A stretch of DNA of 64,000 bases from Streptomyces corallincola (GCF_019104725.1 NZ_JAHRXF010000001.1:62001-126000), one strand, 5' to 3'; positions 37,646 to 46,407 are shown, counted from the first letter of the stretch. Translations and numbers: made by a program. The notes: a model not told the origin generated them from the letters alone.

Positions 37646-38533
37646 ATGCAGATGAACATTCCGCCGCGGGGCACGGTCCGACTGACCCGCAGGGGCAGGC
37701 TCGTCCTCGTCGTGGCCGGCACCGCGCTGGCCGGTACCGCCGTGGCGGTACCGCTCCTCAGCATCGCGGGCGGGTCCGACCAGGAGAAGCCCGCCACCCT
37801 GGTGATTCCGGAGGGATGGCGCGCCAACCAGGTCTACAGCGCCATCGACAAGGCCCTCGAAGCGCCCACCGGCACCACACGCAAGAGCGTCGCCAAGGCA
37901 GGTCTGAAACTGCCCGGCGAGGCCGGGGGAAACCCGGAGGGGTATCTCTTCCCGGCGACGTACCCGTACAAGAAGGGCATGACCCCCGATGCCCTGCTGC
38001 GGTCGATGGTCGAGACCGCCAACGACAGGTTCAACGGGGCGCCCGTCGCGGCCGGGGCGCAGCGCAACGCGATGAACGTCTACCAGGCCGTCACCATCGC
38101 CAGCATCGTCCAGGCGGAGGCGTCCACCAGGACGGACATGGGCAAGGTGGCCCGCGTCGTCTACAACCGGCTGCAGAGCGGCATGCCGCTCCAGATGGAC
38201 TCCACCATCAACTACGCGCTGAACCGCAGCACCCTGCGCACCAGCACGGACGACACCCGCACCGACAGCCCGTACAACTCGTACCAGCGCATGGGGCTGC
38301 CGCCGACGCCCATCGACAATCCCGGCCAGGACGCGATGCGGGCCGTGGTCAACCCGCCCGCCGGGGACTGGCTGTACTTCGTCACCGTCAAGCCCGGCGA
38401 CACCCGTTTCACCGCCGACTACTCCGAACACCTGCGCAATGTGGCGGAGTTCAACGCCCACAGCGAACGCTCGGGCCGACCCGAACCGAGCGGCGGCACC
38501 GGCAGTCTGCCAGCTTCGCAGCCGCCGCGCTGA
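37646..38533 (+). CDS. MltG/YceG-like endolytic transglycosylase
   Basis: 295 residues with one N-terminal TM helix (about 17-40) and the MltG domain: EGWRANQVYSAIDKAL, PEGYLFPATYPYKKGMT, TIASIVQAEAST with the catalytic Glu, ARVVYNRLQSGMPLQMDSTINYALN and SPYNSYQRMGLPPTPIDNPGQDAM. It would cleave nascent glycan strands and set their length. It is shorter than the main actinobacterial MltG and lies outside the aroE/alaS neighbourhood, so it may be a second copy. An internal ATG 6 nt downstream could also start it. Confidence 0.9.
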   Translation: MQMNIPPRGTVRLTRRGRLVLVVAGTALAGTAVAVPLLSIAGGSDQEKPATLVIPEGWRANQVYSAIDKALEAPTGTTRKSVAKAGLKLPGEAGGNPEGYLFPATYPYKKGMTPDALLRSMVETANDRFNGAPVAAGAQRNAMNVYQAVTIASIVQAEASTRTDMGKVARVVYNRLQSGMPLQMDSTINYALNRSTLRTSTDDTRTDSPYNSYQRMGLPPTPIDNPGQDAMRAVVNPPAGDWLYFVTVKPGDTRFTADYSEHLRNVAEFNAHSERSGRPEPSGGTGSLPASQPPR

Positions 38534-38562
38534 GCACGGCGGACCGGCAGGCGGCAGGTACC

Positions 38563-39660
38563 TCAGGCGGCCGGGACCACCGGCTCACCGGCCAGCAGCC
38601 GCCGGATGTCCCGCACGGCGGCGCGACCCGCCCGGTTGGCGCCGACGGTGCTGGCGGACGGGCCGTAGCCGACGAGGTGGACGCGCGGATCGACGACGGC
38701 GCGGGTGCCCTCGACGCGGATGCCGCCGCCCGGCTCGCGCAGCCGCAGCGGTGCCAGATGGTCGAGGGCGGCGCGGAAGCCCGTGGCCCAGAGGATCACG
38801 TCGGCGTCCACGCGTCGCCCGTCGTCCCACTCGACGCCGTCCGGGGTGATCCGGTCGAACAGGGGCAGCCGGTCCAGCACCCCGTCCGCGAGTCCCCGGC
38901 GGACGGCGTCGGTCAGTGGCAGCCCGGTCACCGAGACCACGCTCCTCGGCGGCAGCCCCTGCCGTACCCGCTCCTCCACCAGCGCGACCGCCGCCCGGCC
39001 CAGCTCCTCGTTGAACGGACCCTCGCGGTAGACCGGCGGGCGCCGGGTGACCCAGGTGGTGGCCGCCGCGTACGGGGCCAGCTCCAGCAGGTGCTGGGTA
39101 CCGGAGGCGCCGCCGCCCACGACGACCACCCGGAGCTCGGCGAACTCCTCGGGGCCCCGGTAACCGGCGGTGTGCAACTGCCGTCCGCGGAACGTCTCCT
39201 GGCCCGGATAACGCGGCCAGAACGGGCGGTCCCAGGTGCCGGTCGCGTTGATCAGCGCACGGGTGGACCAGTCCCCGTCCGAGGTCTCCACGAGCAGGCG
39301 GCCCGACGCGCCCTCGCGTACCGCGTGTACGTCCACGGGGCGCCGTACCCGCAGGTCGAAGGCGTGCTCGTAGCGGTCGAAGTACGCGCCGATCACCTCC
39401 GACGAGGGCCGGTCCGGGTCGGCGTCCGTCAGCTCCATGCCCGGCAGCGCGTGCATGCCGTGCACCTTGCCGTACGTCAGCGACGGCCAGCGGAACTGCC
39501 AGGCACCGCCCGGCGCGGGGGAGTGGTCCAGGACCACGAAGTCACGGTCCGGCTCGAACCCCGTCCGGCGCAGATGGTGGGCGGCCGACAGCCCGGCCTG
39601 TCCGGCGCCGACCACCATGACGTCCACCTCGCGCGCGTCCACCTCGCGTATTTCGTTCAC
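38563..39660 (-). CDS. Flavin-dependent monooxygenase/NAD(P)-binding oxidoreductase
   Basis: About 365 residues from a GTG at 39660; a GTG at 39699 is an alternative and neither has a clear RBS. FAD-binding VVGAGQAGLSAAHHL lies near the N-terminus, NADPH-binding VVVGGGASGTQ in the middle, and LWATGFRAAL near the C-terminus, with LINATGTWDRPFWP in between. This is the YhdP/trkA-like FMO group. The upstream DNA is a degenerate SsuC-like permease, so it may be the survivor of a sulfonate-use locus; this is inference from position. Its substrate is unknown. Confidence 0.85.
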   Translation of the reverse strand: MNEIREVDAREVDVMVVGAGQAGLSAAHHLRRTGFEPDRDFVVLDHSPAPGGAWQFRWPSLTYGKVHGMHALPGMELTDADPDRPSSEVIGAYFDRYEHAFDLRVRRPVDVHAVREGASGRLLVETSDGDWSTRALINATGTWDRPFWPRYPGQETFRGRQLHTAGYRGPEEFAELRVVVVGGGASGTQHLLELAPYAAATTWVTRRPPVYREGPFNEELGRAAVALVEERVRQGLPPRSVVSVTGLPLTDAVRRGLADGVLDRLPLFDRITPDGVEWDDGRRVDADVILWATGFRAALDHLAPLRLREPGGGIRVEGTRAVVDPRVHLVGYGPSASTVGANRAGRAAVRDIRRLLAGEPVVPAA

Positions 39661-39664
39661 GATT

Positions 39665-40110
39665 CTACGAACAGTGGGGTGGGCGGGGATCTTCCCCACC
39701 GGGCACGCGGCGACCGTCCGCCGTCACCGCGCCCAGCAGGGCGACATGTTGGATCAGACCCCGGTGGGGGAGGCTCAATGGCTGGCTCGCCTGGATGAGT
39801 TGGGCATCGGCGCCCCGGATTCCCGCGTACACGTTGAGGCAGAGCGGAAAGGTCACACCGAGGGTGAGGATGGCGATCTTCGGCGCCTCGCCGATGCCGA
39901 ACCAGATGATGAGCCGAACCTGATGATGAACAGCGGGGGCAGACCGACGAACGGCACTGTGCGCAGTATCTGCACGGGAGTGCCCACCAGATCCTCAGCG
40001 GCCCTGAACAGCCAGCGGGGCAACCGGGTTCGGCGCGCGGCGGCGGGGACGAGGAGTTGAGGCGCGGGGCTGCGAAAGCGGGCGCCGACAGCGGTACGCG
40101 GGCTGCCCAC
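39665..40110 (-). pseudogene. Broken SsuC-like ABC transporter permease
   Basis: Two minus-strand frames together give the core of an aliphatic sulfonate/nitrate permease. The first (39930-40110) ends in FRAAEDLVGTPVQILRTVPF and LPPLFII; the second (39665-39905) continues WFGIGEAPKIAILTLGVTFPL and NVYAGIRGADAQLIQAS. The shift between them is caused by a 17-bp tandem duplication at 39896-39929; removing one copy restores one frame. The N-terminal helices and everything after QHVALLGAV are missing, so it is a remnant with no ATPase or binding-protein gene nearby. Confidence 0.8.
39896..39929. repeat. 17-bp tandem duplication causing a frameshift
   Basis: Two adjacent 17-mers, 39896-39912 and 39913-39929, differ at one base. 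They insert 17 nt into the SsuC-like frame and so shift it. Confidence 0.85.
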
Positions 40111-40158
40111 CGACGCGTCACCTCGTGTGAACCCTGGCCAGTGGGTCAGGATGAAGTC

Positions 40159-40581
40159 ATGTCAGAAGCCTTCACCACCCGGATGCTGAACGTCACCACG
40201 GGGTCGCGGGAGCGCGTCGTCGATCTGACGGCCGACTGCGAGGAGTTCCTGCGCGAAGCGGCGGCGGGCCGCGACGGCCTGCTGAACATTTTCGTACCGC
40301 ACGCGACCGCCGGAGTCGCCGTCATCGAGACGGGTTCCGGCAGCGACGACGATCTCCTGACCACGTTGCACACCCTGCTCCCGGCCGATGACCGCTGGCA
40401 GCACCGCCACGGCAGCCCCGGCCACGGCCGTGACCACGTCCTGCCCGCGTTCGTCCCGCCGCACGCGACCCTGCCTGTCATCGGCGGCCACCTCGAACTG
40501 GGCACCTGGCAGTCGGTCTGCCTGGTGGACACCAACCGCGACAACCCGGACCGGAAGGTGCGGCTCAGTTTCCTGGGTTGA
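40159..40581 (+). CDS. YjbQ family protein (UPF0047)
   Basis: 140 residues. VVDLTADCEEFLREAAAGRDGLLNIFVPHATAGVAVIETG, then HGSPGHGRDHVLPAFVPPHATLPVIGGHLELGTWQSVCLVDTNRDN is the complete YjbQ signature with its conserved His cluster. Members have weak thiamine-phosphate synthase activity in vitro; the true role is unclear. ATG at 40159 with AGGATGAA just upstream. Single gene. Confidence 0.92.
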   Translation: MSEAFTTRMLNVTTGSRERVVDLTADCEEFLREAAAGRDGLLNIFVPHATAGVAVIETGSGSDDDLLTTLHTLLPADDRWQHRHGSPGHGRDHVLPAFVPPHATLPVIGGHLELGTWQSVCLVDTNRDNPDRKVRLSFLG

Positions 40582-40850
40582 GCGGGAGCGTTCTCGGGGT
40601 GGCCGTCCTACCCGCTGCCTGGCACGCAGCCCGTGAACCGCCTGCCTTCTTCCGTCAAGCCGGAGCAAGGGACTGGGGAGCCGTGAGCTGTCTCAGGGGT
40701 CCGCGATGTGCGGGCCGACGACGGTCCGGGGGCACGGGGCTTTTCGGGGCGACGGCTTCGCGGGCTGACCGCTCCGAGGACTTACGTCTCCATGTGCTGA
40801 GGAAACGACGCCGGAAAACGGAAGCTTTGTGGGCGGGGGAGGTTCAAACC

Positions 40851-41252
40851 TCAGTTCTTGCCCGCTTCCTTTTCCTCGCGTTCCCGGCGCAGGTTCTTCA
40901 CCCGGACCGCCTCCTTGCGGACCTCCGCCTGGGTGGCGCGCTCCTTTTCCAGCCACTCGGGGCGCTGGTTCTTGAGGGCCTCGATCTCGTCGCTGGTCAG
41001 GGCGTCCGTGACGCCGCCACGGGTGAGGCCCGCGATGGAGATGCCCAGCTTGGCCGCGACCACCGGGCGGGGGTGGGGGCCGTTCTCCCGCAGCTCGCGC
41101 AGCCACTCCGGCGGATTCGCCTGCAACTCGTTCAGCTCGGCGCGCGAGACCACGCCCTCCTGGAAGTCGGCGGGGGTGGCGGGGAGGTACACACCCAGCT
41201 TCTTCGCCGCGGTGGCGGGCTTCATCGTCTGGGCGTTCTGCTGCGAACTCAT
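40851..41252 (-). CDS. DUF5997 protein
   Basis: 133 residues: MKPATAAKKLGVYLPATPADFQEGVVSRAELNELQANPPEWLRELRENGPHPRP followed by VVAAKLGISIAGLTRGGVTDALTSDEIEAL and a highly charged coiled C-terminus (RREREEKEAGKN). The middle looks helix-turn-helix-like. No RBS; the -10-like TACCCT lies 7 nt before the ATG, suggesting a leaderless mRNA. It is divergent from the LysR-domain gene, an arrangement I recall as conserved in actinobacteria. Function unknown. Confidence 0.82.
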   Translation of the reverse strand: MSSQQNAQTMKPATAAKKLGVYLPATPADFQEGVVSRAELNELQANPPEWLRELRENGPHPRPVVAAKLGISIAGLTRGGVTDALTSDEIEALKNQRPEWLEKERATQAEVRKEAVRVKNLRREREEKEAGKN

Positions 41253-41265
41253 GTGGTCAAGGGTA
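41253..41265 (-). promoter_or_regulatory. Leaderless promoter of the DUF5997 gene
   Basis: On the minus strand TACCCT (41260-41265) is followed by exactly 7 nt and then the ATG. This is the spacing expected for transcription starting at the A of the start codon. No Shine-Dalgarno sequence is present. Confidence 0.5.
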
Positions 41266-41402
41266 TCGGCCGCCCGCCGGGCGCCCGACCACGGCCATCC
41301 GGCGAGCGTCCGACCATGACCGTCCGCCGAGCGCCCGACCACGTCCATCCGCCGGACCCGGCCCATCGACCCCGGCCGACGACCGCCCCGTACAGCGGCC
41401 GG

Positions 41403-41415
41403 TAACCTGGCCCCT
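41403..41415 (+). promoter_or_regulatory. Leaderless promoter of the LysR-domain gene
   Basis: TAACCT (41403-41408) is followed by 7 nt and the GTG at 41416, the mirror of the arrangement at the DUF5997 gene. No Shine-Dalgarno sequence is present. Confidence 0.5.
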
Positions 41416-42234
41416 GTGACAGATGCGCAGGAAAACCCGCCGTTCCGGCTCGCCTACGTCCCCGGAGCGACCCCCGCCAAGTGGGTGCGGATCTGGAACG
41501 AGCGCTTCCCCGAAAGCCCGCTCACCCTGCTCCAGGTCGCCCCGCCCGAGGCGGCGGACCTGATGCGCGCGGGGGAGGCCGACGCCGGTCTGGTGCGGTT
41601 GCCCGTGGACCGTACGTTCTTCAGCGCCATCCCGCTCTACGCCGAGACCACGGTCGTGATCGTCCCCAAGGACCACGTGATCACCGCCGCCGACGAGGTG
41701 ACCCTGGCCGATCTCGCGGACGAGGTGCTGTTCCACCCGCTCGACGACGTCTTCGACTGGGATGCCCCGCCCGGCGAGCCAGCGTTCGAACGGCCCGCCA
41801 CGACGCCGGACGCGATCGAGTTGGTGGCCGCCGGGGTCGGCCTGCTGATCGTCCCGCAGTCCCTGGCCCGGCTCCACCACCGCCGTGACCTCACCTACCG
41901 TCCGGTCATCGACGCTCCCCAGTCCCAGGTCGCCCTGTCCTGGCCCGAGGAGGCCACCACCGACCGGGTGGACGACTTCATCGGCATCGTCCGAGGACGC
42001 ACGGTCAACAGCACGCGCGGCCGTACCCCGCAGCAGGGCGAGGGCACCCGGCAGGAGAAGCGCCCCGAGCGCGCGGGCGGAACGGCCCGGCAGAAGCAGG
42101 GCGCTCCCAAGAGCGGAGGGGGCAAGCAGACGGGTGCGAAGCAGACGGGCGGCAAGTCGTCCGGGCGTCCGGCTCGCGGGCGGGGCGCGTCCGCCGGTGC
42201 TGCCAAGCGGGGGAAGCCGCGCCGGAAGTCGTAG
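41416..42234 (+). CDS. LysR-type substrate-binding domain protein without HTH
   Basis: 272 residues. Residues about 8-195 form a LysR effector-binding domain (FRLAYVPGATPAKWVRIWNERFPESPLTLLQV, DAGLVRLPVDRTFFSAIPLYAETTVVIVPKDH, ELVAAGVGLLIVPQSLARLHHRRDLTYRPV). The N-terminal winged helix is absent; the protein begins at the first strand of the domain. The last 75 residues are a Lys/Arg/Gly/Gln-rich tail that could bind nucleic acid. Divergent from DUF5997. How it could regulate without an HTH is unclear; partnership with the DUF5997 protein is an inference from position. Confidence 0.85.
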   Translation: MTDAQENPPFRLAYVPGATPAKWVRIWNERFPESPLTLLQVAPPEAADLMRAGEADAGLVRLPVDRTFFSAIPLYAETTVVIVPKDHVITAADEVTLADLADEVLFHPLDDVFDWDAPPGEPAFERPATTPDAIELVAAGVGLLIVPQSLARLHHRRDLTYRPVIDAPQSQVALSWPEEATTDRVDDFIGIVRGRTVNSTRGRTPQQGEGTRQEKRPERAGGTARQKQGAPKSGGGKQTGAKQTGGKSSGRPARGRGASAGAAKRGKPRRKS

Positions 42235-42333
42235 AGACGGTGGTTCCGTAGCTGCGGATCAGGGCTTCGGCGCTGTGGGACGGACTCGCATACGGCAGCC
42301 GACCGTACGCGGATGCTCCGGAGCGAACCCGCC

Positions 42334-42453
42334 CCCGCAAGCTCCGTCCCGGCGAGGTCCGCGCCCGCTCCCTCCCGCAAGCTCCGCCCCAGCGAGGTCC
42401 GCACCTGCCCCCTCCCGCAAGCTCCGCGCCCGCGAGGACCGCGCCCGCCCCCC
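42334..42453. repeat. Three imperfect 40-bp tandem repeats
   Basis: Units begin at 42334, 42374 and 42414, each with CGCAAGCTCCG near the start and GCGAGG about 14 nt later. They fill the gap between convergent stops of the LysR-domain gene and the DHA2 transporter gene. The C-rich spacer could aid transcription termination; no strong hairpin. Confidence 0.75.
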
Positions 42454-42475
42454 CCGCGAGTCGCCCCCCGCCCCC

Positions 42476-43978
42476 TCAAGACCCCTGCTTCACCGTCTCC
42501 CCGGTACCCCCACCCGCCACCGCCCCCGGCCGCCCCGCCGTCTCAGGGCCCGGCTCCGGATGTACCGAACGTTCGCGCAGGTCGGCGACTGCCAGGACCA
42601 GCGCGATGAGGATGAGCCCCACGGCGGTGAGCAGGCCGAGCTGGATGGCCGTGGTGGAGCGGCCGTGACCGGTGAGGTGGGCGAAGTAGACGGCGCCGAC
42701 GATGGCGATGCCCGCCGCCGACCCGACCCGCTGGCCGGTCTGGAGGACACCGCCCGCCGCGCCCGCGCGGCGGACCGGGACGCGGGTCAGAGTCAGCGTC
42801 GTGTTGGGCGAGACGGTGAGACCGGAGCCGATGCCTCCGATCAGCATGGGGAGGACGGTTGCCCAGCCGAGCCGGTCGCCGGGCACCAGACGTACGGCCA
42901 TGATCACGCCCAGCAGGCCGACGGCCACGCCGCTGAGGCCGATGACGACGAGCTTGCGCCCGTGCCGTACGACCATCTTGCCGCCCATCGCGGCCCCGAC
43001 CGCCGACGCGGCGGCGAAGGGCAGCACGGTGACACCGGCGGCCAGCGCGCTGTATCCGAGGGTGTTCTGCAGGAACAGGGTGAAGACGAAGAAGACGGTC
43101 GTGAACCCCGCGAAGTAGGTCAGGCTGATCAGCGCGCCCAGCGTGAAGGACCGCAACGAGAACAGCCTGAGGTCCAGCAGCGGGGCCCGGCCCAGCCGCC
43201 CCTGGCGCCGCTCCCAGACCCAGAACGCGCCCAGCAGCAGCGCGGCCACCGGGAACAGCGCCCACTTGGCCCGGCCGGTCCACTGCTGCTCCTGCACCAG
43301 CGGCAGCATCAGCGCGAGTACACCGGCGCCGAGCAGCAGCACGCCGAACAGGTCGAACTCCTCGCGCCGGGAGTTGGTCGCGGGCAGACGCGGCAGGAGG
43401 CGGAAACCGGCGATCAGGGCGGCCACACCGATCGGGAGGTTCACGAAGAACACCCAGCGCCAGCCGTCGTCCGTGCCGACCGCGTGGATCAGCAGGCCGC
43501 CCGCGAGCGGGCCGACCGCCGTCGAGATGCCGATGACACTGCCGAGCAGCCCGAACGCCTTCGCCCGCTCCGCGCCCTGGAACATCTGCTGGATCAGCCC
43601 CGAGGTCTGCGGCGCGACCATGCCCGCCGCCGTGCCCTGGATCAGCCGGAACAGCACCAGCCAGGACGCGCCGGGCGCCAGCCCGCAGGCCAGCGAGGCC
43701 ACCGTGAACAGCGCGAGCCCGATCAGGAACGCCTGACGGCGGCCCCGCATGTCCCCGAGCCGCCCGGCGGGTACCAGCGCGAGACCGAAGGTGAGGGCAT
43801 ACCCGGAGACCACCCACGACTGGGCGGCCTCCGAGGCGCCGAGCCCGCGTTCCATCGAGGGCAGCGCCACATTCACGATCGAGGTGTCGAGCAGCGAGAT
43901 GAAACCCGCCGTCAGACAGACCCCGAGCGCCTTCCACCGCCGGTCGTCGGGGATGGGCCGGGCCTGGGCTGTGGTCAT
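42476..43978 (-). CDS. DHA2 family MFS efflux transporter
   Basis: 500 residues and about 14 TM helices. The LDTSIVNVALPSM motif in TM1 is diagnostic of the DHA2 (H+ antiporter, EmrB/QacA) family. GRLGDMRGRRQ follows TM2, and GPLAGGLLIHAVG lies after TM5. A likely proton-driven exporter of drugs or toxic metabolites at the cytoplasmic membrane. No regulator is adjacent on the same strand; the Lrp gene is 201 nt further right and also leftward. Confidence 0.92.
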   Translation of the reverse strand: MTTAQARPIPDDRRWKALGVCLTAGFISLLDTSIVNVALPSMERGLGASEAAQSWVVSGYALTFGLALVPAGRLGDMRGRRQAFLIGLALFTVASLACGLAPGASWLVLFRLIQGTAAGMVAPQTSGLIQQMFQGAERAKAFGLLGSVIGISTAVGPLAGGLLIHAVGTDDGWRWVFFVNLPIGVAALIAGFRLLPRLPATNSRREEFDLFGVLLLGAGVLALMLPLVQEQQWTGRAKWALFPVAALLLGAFWVWERRQGRLGRAPLLDLRLFSLRSFTLGALISLTYFAGFTTVFFVFTLFLQNTLGYSALAAGVTVLPFAAASAVGAAMGGKMVVRHGRKLVVIGLSGVAVGLLGVIMAVRLVPGDRLGWATVLPMLIGGIGSGLTVSPNTTLTLTRVPVRRAGAAGGVLQTGQRVGSAAGIAIVGAVYFAHLTGHGRSTTAIQLGLLTAVGLILIALVLAVADLRERSVHPEPGPETAGRPGAVAGGGTGETVKQGS

Positions 43979-44179
43979 GTGGTCACGCTAAGCAGCCACC
44001 GCCCCCGGCGCGCGCAACCACGGACGCCCCGCGCGCCGCCCGGCACCCGCAGGGACGGACACGGCCCGGCATCCGGGGGACCCCCGCCTCGGCCGCGCCC
44101 CGTGCCGATTCGTCGGCCGGGCATGCGCCGAACGGGCGACAGCCCCAGCCAGACCGCCGCTCACCCGCAGCCCTCGCTC

Positions 44180-44656
44180 TCAGGGCCGCCCCGCCCGCCC
44201 CAAGGACTCCACCAGGGGCAGCAGCCGGTATGGAACCCGCTCGCGCATCGCCACCTCTGTGCGCGTGCGGACGACCCCCGGTACCCGGATCAGCTTCTGG
44301 ATGACGTCCTCCAGATGCGCGTTGTCCCGCCCCACCACGCGGGCCAGCAGATCCCCGCCGCCCGTGATGGAGAACGCCTCGACGATCTCGGGTACGGCGG
44401 CCAGCGCGTCGCCCACGTCGTCCAGGTGGCCCTGGGTGACCTCGATGTGCACGAAGGCCAGCACCGTGTGGCCGAGGGCGGCGGGGGAGAGCGAGGGGCC
44501 CGTGCCGGTGATGACACCGTCCCGTTCCATGCGGTCCAGGCGGGCCTGGAGGGTGCCGCGCGCGATCCCGAGGACACGGGCGTACTCGCGCACGCTGGTA
44601 CGCGGCTGCTCCAGCAGGAGCCGGAGGATGCGGGTGTCGAGTTCGTCCACGCTCAT
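44180..44656 (-). CDS. Lrp/AsnC family regulator
   Basis: 158 residues. HTH: VDELDTRILRLLLEQPRTSVREYARVLGIARGTLQARLDRMERDGVITG; RAM domain: VLAFVHIEVTQGHLDDVGDALAAVPEIVEAFSITGGGDLLARVVGRDNAHLEDVIQKLIRVPGVVRTRTEVAM. The ATG at 44656 is chosen for the family N-terminus. TACAGT 8 nt upstream and no RBS suggest a leaderless mRNA. It diverges from the FUSC gene across DNA with three copies of CCAAYGGCCCA, the probable binding sites. Confidence 0.9.
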   Translation of the reverse strand: MSVDELDTRILRLLLEQPRTSVREYARVLGIARGTLQARLDRMERDGVITGTGPSLSPAALGHTVLAFVHIEVTQGHLDDVGDALAAVPEIVEAFSITGGGDLLARVVGRDNAHLEDVIQKLIRVPGVVRTRTEVAMRERVPYRLLPLVESLGRAGRP

Positions 44657-44670
44657 GGAGCCGGACTGTA

Positions 44671-44770
44671 CCAATGGCCCAGCCGCCATGACGGCCGGAG
44701 ACGCGGCTGACCTGGGCCGTTGGCATCCGGTATGGCAGCCGGAGTGCTCGTCGATTGAGCCAATGGCCCA
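44671..44770. promoter_or_regulatory. Operator array between Lrp and FUSC genes
   Basis: CCAATGGCCCA occurs at 44671-44681 and 44760-44770 in direct orientation. CCAACGGCCCA lies on the opposite strand at 44713-44723. Spacing of 42 and 47 bp between starts is close to four helical turns, suited to the octameric wrapping typical of Lrp proteins. Inferred operators. Confidence 0.55.
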
Positions 44771-44916
44771 CTCCTCGAAGTCCGATTTGAGCCATCAGTC
44801 CTCCAGGTGCTCTCATGGAGAGGTCGATGGCGCTGCGGAGTCTTCCGTGGCGCCTTTTCCGTGCCGGTGGACCGCCCGAGGGGCGTACCGGCGGCCATCC
44901 CAGGGGAGGGACTTCG

Positions 44917-46407
44917 GTGCTCAAGCGGGTGTTCACGGCTCCGGACCCAGGACGGACACGGCTGCGGTTCGCCGCGCGGGCCGTCCTGGGCATCGGTCTG
45001 GCGGTCGTCGCGTGCGGGCTGGCCGGGCAGTCGCTGCCGGGCGCGGTCACCGGCGGGCTCGCCGCGCTGCTCGCCCTCTTCACCGTCACCGACGCCACCG
45101 TGCGCCAGCAGGCGGTCACCACCGCGCTGCTGCCCGCCGTCGGCGTCCCGGTGCTGGCGCTCGCGGCCGTGCTGCACGGCGTCCCGGTCGCCCGTGACCT
45201 GGCGTTCCTCGCCGTCGTCGGCATCGGCGTCTACGCCCGGCGCTGGGGACCGCGCGGCCACAGCCTCGGTGTGTTCGCGTTCATGATGTTCTTCGTCGCC
45301 CAGTTCGTGCATGCCACCCCCGGTCAACTGCCCACGCTGTACGTCGCGTTGCTCCTGTCGCTGCTCTGCGCGGCCGTCGTCCGCTTCGGCCTGTGGTGCT
45401 ACGAACGCCGCCGTCCCCAGGCCGTACCGCCCGCCCTGCTCAGCGGGACCGGGCTCGCGCGGGCCACCACCCGGCAGGCCGCGCAGGCGGTCGCGGGCGC
45501 CGGGTTCGCGCTGGCCGTCGGCCAGGTGGTGTCCGGCCAGCGCTGGTACTGGGCGGTGGGCGCCACCTGGTGGGTCTTCGTGAACACCGCCTCGCGCGGC
45601 GAGACCCTGGTACGGGGTTTCCGCCGGGTCCTCGGCACCCTGATCGGCGTCGCCCTCGGCCTGCTGCTCGCGGCGCCCGTGCACGGCGCGCCGGTGCCGA
45701 CCGCCGTGATCGTCACCGTGGCCGTCTTCGGCATCTTCTACACGGCCGCCGTGTCGTACACGTGGATGATGCTCTGCGTCACCGTCATGGCGTCCATGCT
45801 CTACGGGCTCCTCGGCGTCCTCAGCCCCGCCCTGCTGGTGCTGCGGCTGGCGGAGACCGCCGTGGGGGCGTTCGGCGCGATGCTCGCCGTACTGGTCGTG
45901 CTGCCCGTCACCACGCACGCCACCACCGACGCCTGGATACACCGCGCGCTGCACGCCGTGCGCGCCTGCACCGCCGAGGCCGCCGCCCGGCTGGCCGGGG
46001 CGGTCACCGCCGACCCGGCGCCGCACGTCGCGGAGCTGGAGCAACTGCTGGGCCGGGTACGGCTCGCGGTCGCGCCGCTGACCCACCCGCTGAACCCGCT
46101 GCTGGGCCGCAAGCGGCGCGCCCGCCGCGTGCTGGGCCTGCTGGACGACTGCGCCCGCGAGGTGCGCGGCCTGGTCGCGGTGGCCGCCGACCCCGTGGCC
46201 TCGCACGACACCCGCCTCACCGACGCCTGCCGACGGGTGGAGACGGCGGTGGAGGCGCTCACCGGGCGGGGTGCCGAGCACGCTCCGCAGCGCACCGACA
46301 CGCCGTCCGAGCCCGTCCTCGCCCACCTGCACGGCCTGGAACGCGCGCTGGCGGAGCTGGCCGAGCCGCTGCGCGTCCCGCCGGAATCGTCGCTGGTGAG
46401 GGCCTGA
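44917..46407 (+). CDS. FUSC family membrane protein
   Basis: About 496 residues from the GTG at 44917, chosen for the strong AGGGGAGGG upstream; an ATG at 44815 would add 34 residues. Two sets of hydrophobic helices (about 15-140 and 180-330) precede a soluble helical C-terminus. FVNTASRGETLVRGFRRVLGTLIGVALGLLLA is the FUSC signature loop found in aromatic-acid exporters such as AaeB. It probably exports small organic acids. The divergent Lrp protein may sense an amino acid or aromatic acid. Confidence 0.85.
   Translation: MLKRVFTAPDPGRTRLRFAARAVLGIGLAVVACGLAGQSLPGAVTGGLAALLALFTVTDATVRQQAVTTALLPAVGVPVLALAAVLHGVPVARDLAFLAVVGIGVYARRWGPRGHSLGVFAFMMFFVAQFVHATPGQLPTLYVALLLSLLCAAVVRFGLWCYERRRPQAVPPALLSGTGLARATTRQAAQAVAGAGFALAVGQVVSGQRWYWAVGATWWVFVNTASRGETLVRGFRRVLGTLIGVALGLLLAAPVHGAPVPTAVIVTVAVFGIFYTAAVSYTWMMLCVTVMASMLYGLLGVLSPALLVLRLAETAVGAFGAMLAVLVVLPVTTHATTDAWIHRALHAVRACTAEAAARLAGAVTADPAPHVAELEQLLGRVRLAVAPLTHPLNPLLGRKRRARRVLGLLDDCAREVRGLVAVAADPVASHDTRLTDACRRVETAVEALTGRGAEHAPQRTDTPSEPVLAHLHGLERALAELAEPLRVPPESSLVRA

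Noticed and set aside
40839..40852. GAGGTTCAAACCTC resembling a tRNA T-arm
   Set aside because: No acceptor stem, anticodon arm or CCA context can be drawn. It is a small inverted repeat at the DUF5997 stop.
41885..44710. A long plus-strand frame of about 940 codons over the DHA2 transporter
   Set aside because: Composition is Gln/Arg/His-rich with no recognisable domain. It is an antisense shadow of the transporter gene.
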